A stretch of 64,000 bases of DNA from an uncultured Treponema sp. (GTDB lineage Bacteria; Spirochaetota; Spirochaetia; Treponematales; Treponemataceae), in assembly GCA_900319625.1 (NCBI GenBank), contig ONPD01000007.1, positions 54,703-118,702 of the forward strand, in the 5' to 3' direction. The position numbers were made by a program, and so were the translations under genes. Numbering within the stretch: the first letter of the stretch is position 1; every line of letters begins with the position of its first letter. Below the pieces are notes generated by a model. That model had not been told where the DNA came from and ran no database searches. It saw only the letters and a list, made by a program, of their open reading frames with translations. Positions 42,080 to 51,446 of this stretch are shown one piece after another.

Positions 42080-42532
42080 ATGACAGAACTTGATGAATAC
42101 TGGGAAAAATTTATAAAGAAAAGCGGCCGAAGCGAGGACGATAAATGTTCCGGCGATTTGAACTTTGAGGCTAAGGGCTTTGTCGGCGATGAAAAAATCG
42201 CCCTTGTTCTTGGAGGACAGAAAACGGCTTTTTTTGCAAGCTGGGCCACCTACTCTATTGATATGGAACCGCTTCCTGTTTCGGGGGAACTTTACATTGT
42301 CGTTGACCGCAGTAACGCACCCCGCTGTGTAATCGAACTTGAAAGTGTAGAAATCGTTCCATTTAACGAGGTAACCTGGGAGATGGCAAAACAGGAGGGC
42401 GAGGACGAAAACCTTGGCGCCTGGAAGGAACGCCAGCAGGATTATCTTGAAGATGAAGGAGCCGTGGTTGGTTTTGAATTCACACCTGATATGAAACTTG
42501 TTTTCCAGACCTTTAAGGTTGTGTACCGCTAA
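42080..42532 (+). CDS. ASCH domain protein (DUF984/YdhG-like group)
   Basis: A 150-aa cytosolic protein with the ASCH beta-barrel pattern: LDEYWEKFIKKSG, GDEKIALVLGGQKTAFFASWATYS, PLPVSGELYIVVDRSNAPRCVIELESVEIVPFNEVT and LGAWKERQQDY. ASCH domains are related to RNA-binding PUA folds. Some members hydrolyse N4-acetylcytidine, others are of unknown role. The G-x-K-T-A motif and the order of blocks fit well. Weakly spaced RBS-like sequence (AGGGA) precedes the ATG. Confidence 0.8.
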   Translation: MTELDEYWEKFIKKSGRSEDDKCSGDLNFEAKGFVGDEKIALVLGGQKTAFFASWATYSIDMEPLPVSGELYIVVDRSNAPRCVIELESVEIVPFNEVTWEMAKQEGEDENLGAWKERQQDYLEDEGAVVGFEFTPDMKLVFQTFKVVYR

Positions 42533-42549
42533 TAGAGATGAGGATTAAA

Positions 42550-43122
42550 ATGAAAAAAATATTTCTATCACTGATTATACTTTTTGCTGCAAACTGCGCT
42601 TTTGCCTACCAGAGTTTTTTCGGATTTTCTGTAGGACTTGCTTCCGGCATTCCATTTTACGGCTCTTCTTATGTAAATGACTGCAACAAGAGTATGTCAG
42701 ATCCAAGCAGAATTATTGTAGGAACACTTGCTTCTGCAAACTTCAACGTTTCTGACAATGCAACCTTTTTTATTGGTTCTGATTTAATCTGCGATTTTAT
42801 CTGGAAAGGCTCTCAGTATTCAAATCATCTGAACTATGATTTTTCGCTGGGCATAAAAGTTTTCCCTAATCTTGCTGGTTTCTGTACGGGACTTGCTTAC
42901 GTGCTTGGCGCCCGAACAGATTTTGTGGAAACTGACAAAGTATCAAAATTCTCTGACACTTCTGCCTGGGGTAACGGAATCAAGATTCTTGCTGAATACA
43001 ACTTTGCCCACGACGGAAAATCCCGCTACTATCCTACCCTTGGAATGTACTGGAAAATTCTGCCTCGCGGCAGTCACACCTGGGACAATTCAATCTGTGC
43101 CTATATAATGGCTAACCTGTAA
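42550..43122 (+). CDS. secreted outer-membrane-type hypothetical protein
   Basis: A 190-aa protein with a signal peptide (MKKIFLSLIILFAANCAFA, likely cleavage after AFA). ATG 42550 is preferred to 42538 because GATGAGG lies just upstream and the signal peptide then begins correctly. The mature part alternates aromatic and small residues (FFGFSVGLASGIPFYGSSYV, YDFSLGIKVFPNLAGF, YYPTLGMYWKILPRG) and resembles a small outer-membrane beta-barrel. Such short barrel-like secreted proteins are frequent in treponemes. The function is unknown. Confidence 0.65.
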   Translation: MKKIFLSLIILFAANCAFAYQSFFGFSVGLASGIPFYGSSYVNDCNKSMSDPSRIIVGTLASANFNVSDNATFFIGSDLICDFIWKGSQYSNHLNYDFSLGIKVFPNLAGFCTGLAYVLGARTDFVETDKVSKFSDTSAWGNGIKILAEYNFAHDGKSRYYPTLGMYWKILPRGSHTWDNSICAYIMANL

Positions 43123-43145
43123 GCTGGCTGCGCCGGTAAGACTTG

Positions 43146-43793
43146 CTACAAAACAAACTTAAGAATATCAGCGGGAGTTTTTGCAATAAATGCGGCTCCC
43201 GCTTTTTTTAATTCTTCTTCGCTTCCGTAGCCGAAAAGAACGCCCGCACATTTGAGCCCGGTCTGAGCAGCCCCTTCCACATCAAATTTTCTATCCCCTA
43301 CCATAAGGATTTTAGATCGGTCAGCTATCTTATTAGTTTCAATTGCATATTCAATCACTTCTGATTTTTTACTGCGGCTTTCATCAGAAGCACTTCCGCA
43401 GATATGATCAAAATATTTTTCAAGATCGAAATTTTTTATGATCTTTTTTGCCGTCACTTCAGGCTTTGATGTTGCAACAGAAAGCTTAAATCCATTTTCC
43501 TTTAGCGCCGCCAGCAGCTGGGGAATTCCCTGATAAACGCGGTTTTCCAGATAACCTCTTTCATTATAATAATTTCTGAAAACCTTAATACTTTCCTCAG
43601 TTTTTTCCTTAGAAAACCCAAGGATTTCTGCAAAAGTGAAAGGCAGGGGCGGTCCGATATAAGTGCATAAAGTCTGATAATCAGGGATTTCGAGTCCGAA
43701 GTGTATAAATACATTTTTGAAGGAATTAAGGATTCCGTCCTGAGAATCTGTTAAAGTGCCGTCTAAATCAAAAAAAATGTGTTCAAATTTCAT
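43146..43793 (-). CDS. HAD-superfamily phosphatase, phosphoglycolate-phosphatase-like
   Basis: A 215-aa cytosolic hydrolase. HAD motif I is FFDLDGTLTDSQDG (nucleophile D9, acid D11). The helical cap is of the C1 type. Motif II lies near LSVATSKPE, and motif III/IV are KKSEVIEYAI and MVGDRKFDVEGAAQTG. The DSQDGILNSF sequence is typical of the Gph/PpaX group, which acts on phosphoglycolate or pyrophosphate. The substrate cannot be fixed from sequence. It follows the UDG-like gene on the same strand with an AGGAA RBS. Confidence 0.85.
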   Translation of the reverse strand: MKFEHIFFDLDGTLTDSQDGILNSFKNVFIHFGLEIPDYQTLCTYIGPPLPFTFAEILGFSKEKTEESIKVFRNYYNERGYLENRVYQGIPQLLAALKENGFKLSVATSKPEVTAKKIIKNFDLEKYFDHICGSASDESRSKKSEVIEYAIETNKIADRSKILMVGDRKFDVEGAAQTGLKCAGVLFGYGSEEELKKAGAAFIAKTPADILKFVL

Positions 43794-43823
43794 ATGTTTT
43801 TCCTGTGTAAGCCCAAGTGCCCC

Positions 43824-44597
43824 CTATCGGGCAAAAATCTCTTTTTTATGAAGCTTTCCAAGCTGGTGAATTGCTTCAAGACTTACAGTATCAGAATGTT
43901 CATTAAGGTCAATCGTAAAGCGGTTCATCGAAAAATGCTGGAAAACGAAAACCTTATCCCAGACTGAGGCGTCAGTAGAAGTGTAAGTTTCAAAAAGCTT
44001 ATTTTTGTAGGGGGTAAAAAAGCCCTTGTCCTTGAGCTCGGAATAGCCTACCAGCCAGAGTTCGGGCGTAGGGAAAGGTGTGCCTCCTGCCCCGGCGCCC
44101 CGGCACAGTTCGCAGTGCAGCCTGGCAGTCTGCTCCGCCATCCACAGCTGGCTTTCTTCTATCAAATCGCAGATTTTCTTACCGCCGTCCTTCATCATCT
44201 TTTTCAGCTGGGCAGTTTTTGCGCTGTGAACAGGAGTCTTATTCAGAATGATTACGTTTTTCCTGAAATCAGTTTGCAGCTGAGGATTACGCTTAAAAAA
44301 GCCATCCGCAATCTTTCCTGCCTGACCAACCAGATAGCGCTTGTTTTTTGCAAGCTGCTCGTCCTTGCCGGGATTGTCTCCTATCACAATCAGGTGAATG
44401 TCATCTTCCTTTGTAAGACGGTCAAGGTCAGTGTTATAAACGACAGCCGTTTCAAAAGGATATGAAGGAGTATTCGCTGCATCTGCCGCTGCCTTTTGCA
44501 GGGCAGGGAGTTCAGGAGCGGCTTTAAGCCACTCTTCTATCTTCTTTTTAAACTCTGCCTTAAAATTGCAGAAAGCCTTCCATTGATAATCAGTCAT
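43824..44597 (-). CDS. uracil-DNA glycosylase superfamily-like protein
   Basis: A 257-aa protein. The segment IHLIVIGDNPGKDEQLAKNKRYLVGQAGKIADGF resembles motif 1 of family-4/5 uracil-DNA glycosylases (G-x-x-P-G-x-x-E ... G-x-x-G); it is given here in parts as GDNPGKDEQ and LVGQAGKIADGF. VFVFQHFSMNRF may be the C-terminal H-containing motif. The CELCRGAGAGG segment has two cysteines but not a full 4Fe-4S ligand set. The start overlaps the stop of the LysR-type gene by 8 bp. The glycosylase activity is inferred only. Confidence 0.55.
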   Translation of the reverse strand: MTDYQWKAFCNFKAEFKKKIEEWLKAAPELPALQKAAADAANTPSYPFETAVVYNTDLDRLTKEDDIHLIVIGDNPGKDEQLAKNKRYLVGQAGKIADGFFKRNPQLQTDFRKNVIILNKTPVHSAKTAQLKKMMKDGGKKICDLIEESQLWMAEQTARLHCELCRGAGAGGTPFPTPELWLVGYSELKDKGFFTPYKNKLFETYTSTDASVWDKVFVFQHFSMNRFTIDLNEHSDTVSLEAIHQLGKLHKKEIFAR

Positions 44598-45483
44598 AAG
44601 AATTAAGCACCTTTACCATTGCATCAAAGATTTTTTTATTGGAAATCGTACCAGAAAATTCAGATTTTCTGATAAAGCCGACGTTATAGTAGCCAAGAAT
44701 ATTTCCCGCAGAAAAAATTTCAAATTCATTTTTATAAGGCCCGTTTTCAAGAACTATCTGAGGAACAAGTCCGATACCAAGCCCGGAAGCCGCCAGAGCA
44801 AGAACAGCCTCATTTCCTTCTGTTTCGGCCGCAATAGTCGGTTTTACGTTACGGGATTTTATCCACTTGTCAAAACGCATGCGGGCAAGTCCTGTCTTTG
44901 GAAGAACAAGAGGCACGGAAGAAAGAATATCCTGAGGAGAGCCGTTCAATTGGGTGTAAGGGCCGTTTTTCGCGGCAGCATATACAAGGGGTGTTTTTAC
45001 AACAGCCTTTGTTTCCATTAAACTGAGCCCGCTTTCAGGGATGGCGGCAACCGCAATCATGGCGCGGTTTTCTTTTACTGCGGAAACAGCTCCAGCCGGG
45101 TCTCCGGTTTCCACAGAAAAATGGATTTTAGGATAGCGGGTCGTCAATTTTTTGATAAAATCCGGAAGAATCGTGTAACAGGCGGTGACAGAAGCGTATG
45201 CGTGGAGGGTTCCTTCAATTTCATCACCAATATCGTTAAGACGCTCTTTCATCTCCTGCTCTTTTTCCAGCAGGGCTTCCGCATATTTTTTAAAAACTTT
45301 TCCTTGTTCCGTGAGCAAAACCTGCCGATTATTTCTATCGAGGAGAATTGTATTTGTTTCTTCTTCCAGGCGGGAAATCACACGGCTTAAGGCAGAAGGA
45401 CTCATATTCAATTTATCCGCAGTTTTTCCGAAGTGAAGAAGTTTTGAAAGAGTAATAAAGGCTTCTATCTCGTAAAAATTCAT
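44590..45483 (-). CDS. LysR-type transcriptional regulator, IlvY-like
   Basis: A 297-aa regulator. The N-terminal winged helix (about 1-60) is MNFYEIEAFITLSKLLHFGKTA followed by SPSALSRVISRLEEE, close to IlvY, which controls the isomeroreductase gene in other bacteria. The effector domain contains ASVTACYTILPDFIKKL and TGDPAGAVSAV, again IlvY-like. No ilvC is adjacent, so the target is unknown. Its -10 region overlaps that of the divergent 45532 gene, so binding near its own start could affect both. Confidence 0.82.
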   Translation of the reverse strand: MNFYEIEAFITLSKLLHFGKTADKLNMSPSALSRVISRLEEETNTILLDRNNRQVLLTEQGKVFKKYAEALLEKEQEMKERLNDIGDEIEGTLHAYASVTACYTILPDFIKKLTTRYPKIHFSVETGDPAGAVSAVKENRAMIAVAAIPESGLSLMETKAVVKTPLVYAAAKNGPYTQLNGSPQDILSSVPLVLPKTGLARMRFDKWIKSRNVKPTIAAETEGNEAVLALAASGLGIGLVPQIVLENGPYKNEFEIFSAGNILGYYNVGFIRKSEFSGTISNKKIFDAMVKVLNSYD

Positions 45484-45487
45484 TTTC

Positions 45488-45496
45488 TGTTATAAT
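45488..45496 (+). promoter_or_regulatory. extended -10 promoter of the 45532 gene, overlapping the divergent LysR promoter
   Basis: TGT-TATAAT (45488-45496) lies 35 nt before ATG 45532, which has a GAGGGG RBS. On the other strand TATTAT ends about 8 nt before the LysR-type ATG. Confidence 0.55.
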
Positions 45497-45531
45497 ATAG
45501 AATAAATTCAGAAACCATTCGAGGGGTAATT

Positions 45532-46356
45532 ATGAAAAAAATTCTTTGTATTGCTGCTATGGCACTTATCAGTTTTTCTGCTTTTTCCGTTGATATTTTC
45601 AGCGTTGCCGGAAGAAAGGGAAAAATCAAAAGTTTTACTCAGACTGATTACACTGTAACCACAAAATTCGGAAATTATTTCCGTACACCATCAGCAAAAA
45701 CAACCCATACTTTTACAGATGGTAAGGAAGCTGAAGAAATTCACCTTACACCGCGCGATGTAGTTATCAGAAAAGTAGTCTGGAACTACGACGAGCAGGG
45801 TAACCTTAGCGAAAAGGTATGCTCAAATGCTGAAAATGATCTTGAATGGAAAACAGCTATGACTTACAAGGACGGCGTTCAGCAGGATCATTCTGAATAC
45901 GACAGCACAGGCAACCTTAAAAACCGCACAATCTACACATACACCGACAATCTTTTGACAGACAAGACCCTGTATGACGGAGAAGGCGCTCTGGTTGAAA
46001 AAACAATCTGCACTTACACAGATACAGGAAAAATCGCAACTCTGTGCAACTATATCGCTGACGGAAGCCTGCGCGAAAAACAGACTTACGCTTACACTGT
46101 GGAAGGAGTTCTGGATGCAATCACTTATTTTGACAAAGATTTGAAAGAAGCAAAGATTGAAAGCCTGCGCTATGATGATGTGGGACTTCTTGCAGAAGTT
46201 ACAACTTATGAAAATGATAAGGTTGTAAAACGAACTCTTGTAAAATATGACGATAAGGGAAATATAAGCAGGATTTCAGAATACAATATTGCAGATAAGT
46301 TTGGAACAACAGTAAACGAACTTATTTCTATTGCAGAATTTGTTTACGAATATTAA
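45532..46356 (+). CDS. secreted YD-repeat-like protein
   Basis: A 274-aa protein with a signal peptide (MKKILCIAAMALISFSAFS, cleavage near FS-V). The mature part contains six or seven imperfect repeats of about 22-25 residues of the kind YDxxGNLxxxxxYxxxxL (WNYDEQGNLSEKVCS, YDSTGNLKNRTIYTYTD, YDGEGALVEKTICTYTD, YDDKGNISRISEYN), like the YD/RHS or WG-type repeats of secreted proteins. The whole RHS core and toxin tip are absent. A repeat-based binding surface is likely. It has its own promoter, RBS and terminator. Confidence 0.72.
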   Translation: MKKILCIAAMALISFSAFSVDIFSVAGRKGKIKSFTQTDYTVTTKFGNYFRTPSAKTTHTFTDGKEAEEIHLTPRDVVIRKVVWNYDEQGNLSEKVCSNAENDLEWKTAMTYKDGVQQDHSEYDSTGNLKNRTIYTYTDNLLTDKTLYDGEGALVEKTICTYTDTGKIATLCNYIADGSLREKQTYAYTVEGVLDAITYFDKDLKEAKIESLRYDDVGLLAEVTTYENDKVVKRTLVKYDDKGNISRISEYNIADKFGTTVNELISIAEFVYEY

Positions 46357-46404
46357 ATAAAAATGCTTTCGCAAGAACCGTGATTTGTTCCTTCCAAAAT
46401 TAAT

Positions 46405-46437
46405 AAGGGACTTCTGCTATGGCAAAAGTCCCTTTAC
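46405..46437. terminator. convergent terminator 45532 gene / rubrerythrin
   Basis: Perfect 9-bp stem AAGGGACTT / AAGTCCCTT with a 12-nt loop, followed by TACTG on the plus side. It is moderately strong, and shared by two converging genes. Confidence 0.65.
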
Positions 46438-46449
46438 TGTTTTTCCAGC

Positions 46450-46989
46450 TTAGTAATTCACCGCTTCAATCTGGAAGTAAGCCTGTGGGTGGGCGCATAC
46501 CGGGCATACTTTTGGAGCTTCTTTTCCAACTACGATGTGACCGCAGTTGCGACACTGCCAGATTGCATCGCCTTCGCTTGAGAATACTACCTTGTCTTCT
46601 ACATTTTTCAAAAGCTTGCGGTAGCGCTCTTCGTGGTGCTTTTCGATTTCGGCAACCTTTTCAAACTGGAAAGCAATTGCATCAAAACCTTCTTCGCGGG
46701 CAGTTTTTGCAAATTCCTTATACATATCTGTCCACTCATAGTTTTCACCTTCTGCAGCTGCCTTCAGGTTTGCTGCTGTATCACCAATTCCGCCAAGATG
46801 CTTGAACCACATTTTTGCGTGTTCTTTTTCATTATCAGCTGTTTCAAGAAACAAAGCTGCAATCTGCTCATAACCTTCTTTTTTAGCTACGCTTGCAAAA
46901 TAAGTGTACTTATTGCGAGCCTGTGACTCACCTGCAAATGCTGTCTGCAAGTTCTTTTCTGTCTGTGTCCCTTTGAGATCTTTTGCCAT
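46450..46989 (-). CDS. rubrerythrin
   Basis: A non-haem di-iron NADH-linked peroxidase of anaerobes. The 179-aa protein has the ferritin-like four-helix domain with [29 protein letters not shown] and the second E-x-x-H set [17 protein letters not shown]-terminal rubredoxin domain is W-Q-C-R-N-C-G-H ... C-P-V-C-A-H-P, four cysteines for one iron. It indicates an anaerobic or microaerophilic lifestyle. An AGGAG RBS lies 10 nt from the ATG. The AT-rich upstream region shows no convincing PerR box. Confidence 0.95.
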   Translation of the reverse strand: MAKDLKGTQTEKNLQTAFAGESQARNKYTYFASVAKKEGYEQIAALFLETADNEKEHAKMWFKHLGGIGDTAANLKAAAEGENYEWTDMYKEFAKTAREEGFDAIAFQFEKVAEIEKHHEERYRKLLKNVEDKVVFSSEGDAIWQCRNCGHIVVGKEAPKVCPVCAHPQAYFQIEAVNY

Positions 46990-47126
46990 AATTACGATAC
47001 TCCTATATATTAATATGCTTTTATTAAATATAAATGCAAATCAAGCAAAAGTAAAATTTTCTCTCAATAAAAATTCGTTTTTTCCGATAAAAAAGGGAAT
47101 ACTCTTTTTTTGTTTCGGGGAAAAAC

Positions 47127-49058
47127 ATGAAAACTATTGGAATTAAACTTGCAGACGGTTCTTTCTATCCTGTTCTGAACGAGGGTGCGCCTTCAGAACG
47201 TCTTCTGGAACTTACAACAGCCCACAATAATCAGACTAAGGTAATGGTTGACCTTTACCGTTCTGAGCTCGGCTCAATGGAAGATGCAGAATATGTTGAC
47301 TCCCTGCAGATTGAAGATCTGAATGAACATCCCAACGGAGAGCCTACCCTCACCTTTACAGTTTCAATTGATGAAAACAACAAGCTTTCTGCAAAAATGG
47401 TAGATAACGAAACCGGTCTCCAGAGTAATGCCACAATCACCCTTGTTTCCCGAACCCTTGAAGAACGCCTTTTACCAGACGAGTATGATATTAAAGATCC
47501 TACCGTCGAAGGTCTTACCCTTACAGAGACAGAAGAAAATTCCCTTTTTGGGAATGATGACGCCGAAAGTAATCCGTCTGAAACAGAAGAAAATCCTCTT
47601 GTAGATTTTTCTTTTGAAACAGGCCCTAATCCAAGCTTTGATGATGCAGATGAACCGGCCGTAGACGTAATCAATGAATTTGAAGCGCCGGTTGATGAAA
47701 CTTCAGTTGAAACAGAAGATGAAATTACAGCGGAGGAAGTTCCGGCTGAAGAGGAAATCCCGGCTGAAGAGAGTATTTCTGAGGAAGAAGTTCCTGTTGA
47801 GGAAAGCCCTGCTGTAGAGGAAACTGCTGAAGAAAAAAATGATGATACAAAAATCCCGGAAATTTCTGATTTCAATCCGCTGGACGAGCCTGTTCTGGAA
47901 GATGACGCACTTAACATCGACGAATTCAACACAGAAGAAGAAACGGCTGATGAAAATCAATCAGAAGAAAAAACTGAAGAAATTTCTGAGGAAGCAGAAG
48001 AAAGGCCTGCAGACCTTGCTACAGAAAATTCTGACATTCCTGATTTTACATTTGACATTCCGGAAGATAACGTGCAGAATTCTGAGGAGGAATCAGAAAG
48101 CAGCGGTGATACACAGATTTCTGAAGAGAGTAATACTTCCGACGACTTTGTATCAGACCTTCCAAGCTTTGATTTTTCCAGCATTTCTGATTCAGGAGAT
48201 TTAGATTTGACAGATAACGATTCAACAGAAGTAAAAGAAGAAGACCTTAATCTCGACCTTGATTTACCGGATTTCGATTCAATTCCTGATGAACCTGCAG
48301 AAGAAACTTCTTTCTCTACAGATTCTTCATCAGATTCCTTCAATACAGACTTAGACCTTTCAGATCTGGATACCTATTCACACACAGAAACTCCGGCAGA
48401 TGACAATTCATACCTGGATGATTTGGATTTTGATGACCTTGACAGTCCAGCACAGACTGCACAGAGCGGCGCAAAGCCAATCAGTTTTACGGGACTTTAT
48501 GATAAAGAAACAGAACTTGGTAATTCCGCTTCTTCTGAGGAAGAAAGAAAATCCGCAAAACCAGCTGTAATCATCTGTATCTTGTGCGCAATAATCTGCG
48601 TACTTGCAACAGCCTTTGTTCTGATGGTAGTTCCTTCAAAGTTCAGCCTTTTCGGAACTAAGACAGCTAGAAAAGAAGCTGTAAAAACTGAAGCGGCAGT
48701 AACAGAGCTTCCTCCAGAACCATCTCCGGCTCCGGATCCAAAAGTAAGCTTTGTTGAGCCTGCCCCGGAACCAGAGCCAATCACAGCGCCGGAACCACTT
48801 CCTCCAGTTCCTCAGTCAAAGGTGGAAGAAGTTGTTATTATTGAAAATGCAGAGGATGTTGTGCCTCTTCCTCCTCCGGTAAAACCTGTAAAACCAAAGA
48901 ACATCAGCTACAAGATTAAGTGGGGCGATACTCTCTGGGATATTTCTGACACTTATTACAAAAATCCATGGAGATATAAATATATCGCCCGCTATAACGG
49001 AATTAAAAATCCTGATTACATCATTTCGGGAACCTATATCACAATTCCGGCTGAGTAA
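47127..49058 (+). CDS. membrane LysM protein with HSP70 substrate-domain-like N terminus
   Basis: A 643-aa protein with four parts. (1) Residues 1-115 resemble the DnaK/HSP70 substrate-binding beta-sandwich: GIKLADGSFYPVLNEGAP, NNQTKVMVDLYR, GEPTLTFTVSIDENNKLSAK and NETGLQSNATITLVS. (2) About 125-450 is a strongly acidic, Glu/Asp/Ser-rich disordered region with EEIPAEE-type repeats. (3) One transmembrane helix lies near 476-498, followed by a Pro/Glu-rich linker. (4) The C-terminal LysM domain (about 595-643: YKIKWGDTLWDISDTYYKNP ... ISGTYITIP) should bind peptidoglycan. The N terminus is probably cytosolic. An RBS (GGGGAAAAAC) supports ATG 47127. It is 20 bp before a lytic transglycosylase gene. 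Confidence 0.72.
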   Translation: MKTIGIKLADGSFYPVLNEGAPSERLLELTTAHNNQTKVMVDLYRSELGSMEDAEYVDSLQIEDLNEHPNGEPTLTFTVSIDENNKLSAKMVDNETGLQSNATITLVSRTLEERLLPDEYDIKDPTVEGLTLTETEENSLFGNDDAESNPSETEENPLVDFSFETGPNPSFDDADEPAVDVINEFEAPVDETSVETEDEITAEEVPAEEEIPAEESISEEEVPVEESPAVEETAEEKNDDTKIPEISDFNPLDEPVLEDDALNIDEFNTEEETADENQSEEKTEEISEEAEERPADLATENSDIPDFTFDIPEDNVQNSEEESESSGDTQISEESNTSDDFVSDLPSFDFSSISDSGDLDLTDNDSTEVKEEDLNLDLDLPDFDSIPDEPAEETSFSTDSSSDSFNTDLDLSDLDTYSHTETPADDNSYLDDLDFDDLDSPAQTAQSGAKPISFTGLYDKETELGNSASSEEERKSAKPAVIICILCAIICVLATAFVLMVVPSKFSLFGTKTARKEAVKTEAAVTELPPEPSPAPDPKVSFVEPAPEPEPITAPEPLPPVPQSKVEEVVIIENAEDVVPLPPPVKPVKPKNISYKIKWGDTLWDISDTYYKNPWRYKYIARYNGIKNPDYIISGTYITIPAE

Positions 49059-49078
49059 TAAAAAATCTGGAGCGTCCT

Positions 49079-51304
49079 TTGTTCTGCAAAAAAAGTCTTT
49101 CCTTTCTATGCCTCCTCTCAAGCCTGATGCTTTCTTCCTGCACCGACATCAGCATAAAAGGGGAAGGCCAGAAAAAATTCGGCCCGGATGCGAACTACTT
49201 TATCGGGCTTAAACTTCTTGAAGCTGGAAACGAAAACGAAGCAGCTCAGAAATTCAAAGCCTGCATAAAAAAAGGAACTTATTACTGCGCTATGAAAAGC
49301 GCACAGAATCTCTGTAAAATCGGCTCTGTTCAGGACAAAAACGCTGCCTGCCTCAAGCTTGCAAAAGACTACCCGGAAGCAGAAAACCTTCTGATTGCCG
49401 CAAGACAGCTTTATTCCGCAGAAGAAATCAGTAAGGTTATAGAGCTTACAGAAAACTGCGATCTTGCAGAAGACAGCAATGAACTTGTAAAACTCCGCCT
49501 TGAAGCCATGAGAAAAAGAGGAGATTCACGTTACCTGAATTCTGTATTTGAATGGTTCACACAACGTCCTCTTTCTTCTTTTCATAATGATTTTTTTACT
49601 GAATATATTTACCTTGAACCTGAACTTGAAAAAGCAGAGCAGGATATTATCGAAGCATCTGATATAGATGATTTATTTTCTGAGGATTTTGGAGACCAGG
49701 ACACAGAATCTCCTGCCCATGCAACAGAGACATCCCTTCCAAAAGAAAAACGTCCGGAAAACGCACTGACACAGGCCCAGACTGATGCCCTCAACCTCCG
49801 CATCCTTATTTATAGAAGAAACTACACTCTGGGCCTGGCTCTTTCAAAAATTCTGCTTTCTTACTTTCAGCAGGGAAACCTTCCTCCCCTCCCCCAGCTC
49901 TGTTCTGATATCGGCAAAGCCTATCTTTACGGAAGCCAGGATTTTCTTTCAAATGCAGAATATTTTAAGAATCTGGCAAATATGGCTCAAAATGCCGCTT
50001 CTGCCTATTATTTCTGGTTTTACGCAGGACGCTTTTATGACAAGGCACCCCGCTATAAAACTTCAGCAAAAACCTGTTTTCTGAATGCCGCAAGTACAGC
50101 CCATACGCCATCACAAAAGGATAACGCCCTCTGGTACTATCTGGATATTTCCTTAAAAGAATCGCCGTCGCAAATCCTTTCTGCAATCGAAAAATGCTGC
50201 CACCAGTGGTCAAATCCTTACTATTTTGATGATTTTTTTGACTCACTTTCTCCGATTCTGCTTGCCTCAGGCAATTTTGATATATTCGGAAAGGTTTATA
50301 AAACAATTGACGGTTTTGCAACAGATGAAATAACAGGCCAGTATGCCTATATTTATGCAAGACTTATTGAAGAAAGGCTTATATCAGCGCCAGCTTCAGA
50401 TAAAAAATCAGCCTTAGAAAGAGCCCTTAAAAGCGGAGATTCCTTCTATTATAAATTCCTTGCCGCCTGCAAACTGGGTTTCACTCACCAGCAGATTACA
50501 GAATATCTTTCTGAACACTACCGCAGGGAAAGCTCAAAGGATTATGATAAAGAAAAGGCAGAGGCCGCAGAAAAGCTTCTGACAGGCTATGCAACCTTCG
50601 GTTTTCCTCAGATGATTTATCCGGAATACTGCAGCCTTTACAAAAAAGGAATTTCAGCAGATGCAGCCTTTTATCTTTGCGATTTTTTACAGAGATGCGG
50701 GGCAGAAAATAATAGCTGGTATGTTCAAAGCATCAGGCTTGCCGTAAAGGCCTGTGAATATTCAGACAGAGTCCTTACACCAGAAGATTTAAAATATCTT
50801 TTTCCAGAAGGCTTCAGGGAATATGTTTTTACAGAAGCAGAAAAATACAGGCTGGAACCTCAGCTTCTTTTCGCCCTTATCAGAACTGAAAGCTTCTTCA
50901 GCACTTCAATTATAAGTCACGCGGGGGCAGTCGGCCTTACCCAGCTTATGCCCGCAACAGCTGCAGATATTGCCCGCCGCCTGAAAAAGCCTGATTTTAA
51001 TCTTGAAGATGCCCAGACAAACATCAGCTTTGGCAGTTATTATTTTGCAGACCTTGTCAGACGTTGCCAGAACGATTATCTTTCCGCAGTTTTTTCTTAT
51101 AATGCCGGAATTACCAGAGTCAGAAAATGGCTGAAAAGTTCATTAATCGGCTTTAATAAAAAAGCTGATATGCCTAAGGACTTATTTCTGGAAACAGTAC
51201 CTTTTAAAGAAACCCGTGATTACGGAAAAAAAGTATTCTCTGCCGCAATTATGTACGACGTGCTTTACAACAATGATTCAGATATAAGCGTATTATTTTT
51301 CTAA
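49079..51304 (+). CDS. soluble lytic murein transglycosylase-like lipoprotein
   Basis: Cleaves peptidoglycan glycan strands with formation of anhydromuramic ends. TTG at 49079 is the start because GGAG lies 6 nt upstream and the encoded lipoprotein signal begins there, with lipobox LSSC and lipidated Cys at residue 21. A long helical repeat (TPR-like) region of about 550 residues resembles the Slt70 superhelix. The C-terminal SLT domain has the catalytic Glu in FALIRTESFFS, then HAGAVGLTQLMPATA and AVFSYNAGITRV. It lies downstream of the LysM gene, so the two probably form a cell-wall operon. Confidence 0.88.
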   Translation: MFCKKSLSFLCLLSSLMLSSCTDISIKGEGQKKFGPDANYFIGLKLLEAGNENEAAQKFKACIKKGTYYCAMKSAQNLCKIGSVQDKNAACLKLAKDYPEAENLLIAARQLYSAEEISKVIELTENCDLAEDSNELVKLRLEAMRKRGDSRYLNSVFEWFTQRPLSSFHNDFFTEYIYLEPELEKAEQDIIEASDIDDLFSEDFGDQDTESPAHATETSLPKEKRPENALTQAQTDALNLRILIYRRNYTLGLALSKILLSYFQQGNLPPLPQLCSDIGKAYLYGSQDFLSNAEYFKNLANMAQNAASAYYFWFYAGRFYDKAPRYKTSAKTCFLNAASTAHTPSQKDNALWYYLDISLKESPSQILSAIEKCCHQWSNPYYFDDFFDSLSPILLASGNFDIFGKVYKTIDGFATDEITGQYAYIYARLIEERLISAPASDKKSALERALKSGDSFYYKFLAACKLGFTHQQITEYLSEHYRRESSKDYDKEKAEAAEKLLTGYATFGFPQMIYPEYCSLYKKGISADAAFYLCDFLQRCGAENNSWYVQSIRLAVKACEYSDRVLTPEDLKYLFPEGFREYVFTEAEKYRLEPQLLFALIRTESFFSTSIISHAGAVGLTQLMPATAADIARRLKKPDFNLEDAQTNISFGSYYFADLVRRCQNDYLSAVFSYNAGITRVRKWLKSSLIGFNKKADMPKDLFLETVPFKETRDYGKKVFSAAIMYDVLYNNDSDISVLFF

Positions 51305-51370
51305 CTTTTCATAGCAAAAACGGCAAATAATCACAAATAACAGAAAGTTTCTGAGATTTTTTTAGACTTT

Positions 51371-51400
51371 TTGCAAATATTTCAGTAAATTAATTACATT
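51371..51400 (+). promoter_or_regulatory. promoter candidate of nfu-slyD
   Basis: TTGCAA (51371-51376), 18-bp spacer, TACATT (51395-51400). ATG 51447 follows about 45 nt later behind AGGAGG. Confidence 0.5.
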
Positions 51401-51446
51401 GAACACCGCGAGCTCTAACCGGCGCGCTTACACAGGAGGCCCTTTT

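Noticed and set aside
46990..47100. PerR box upstream of rubrerythrin
   Set aside because: The region is AT-rich, but no site close to TTATAAT-N-ATTATAA is present.
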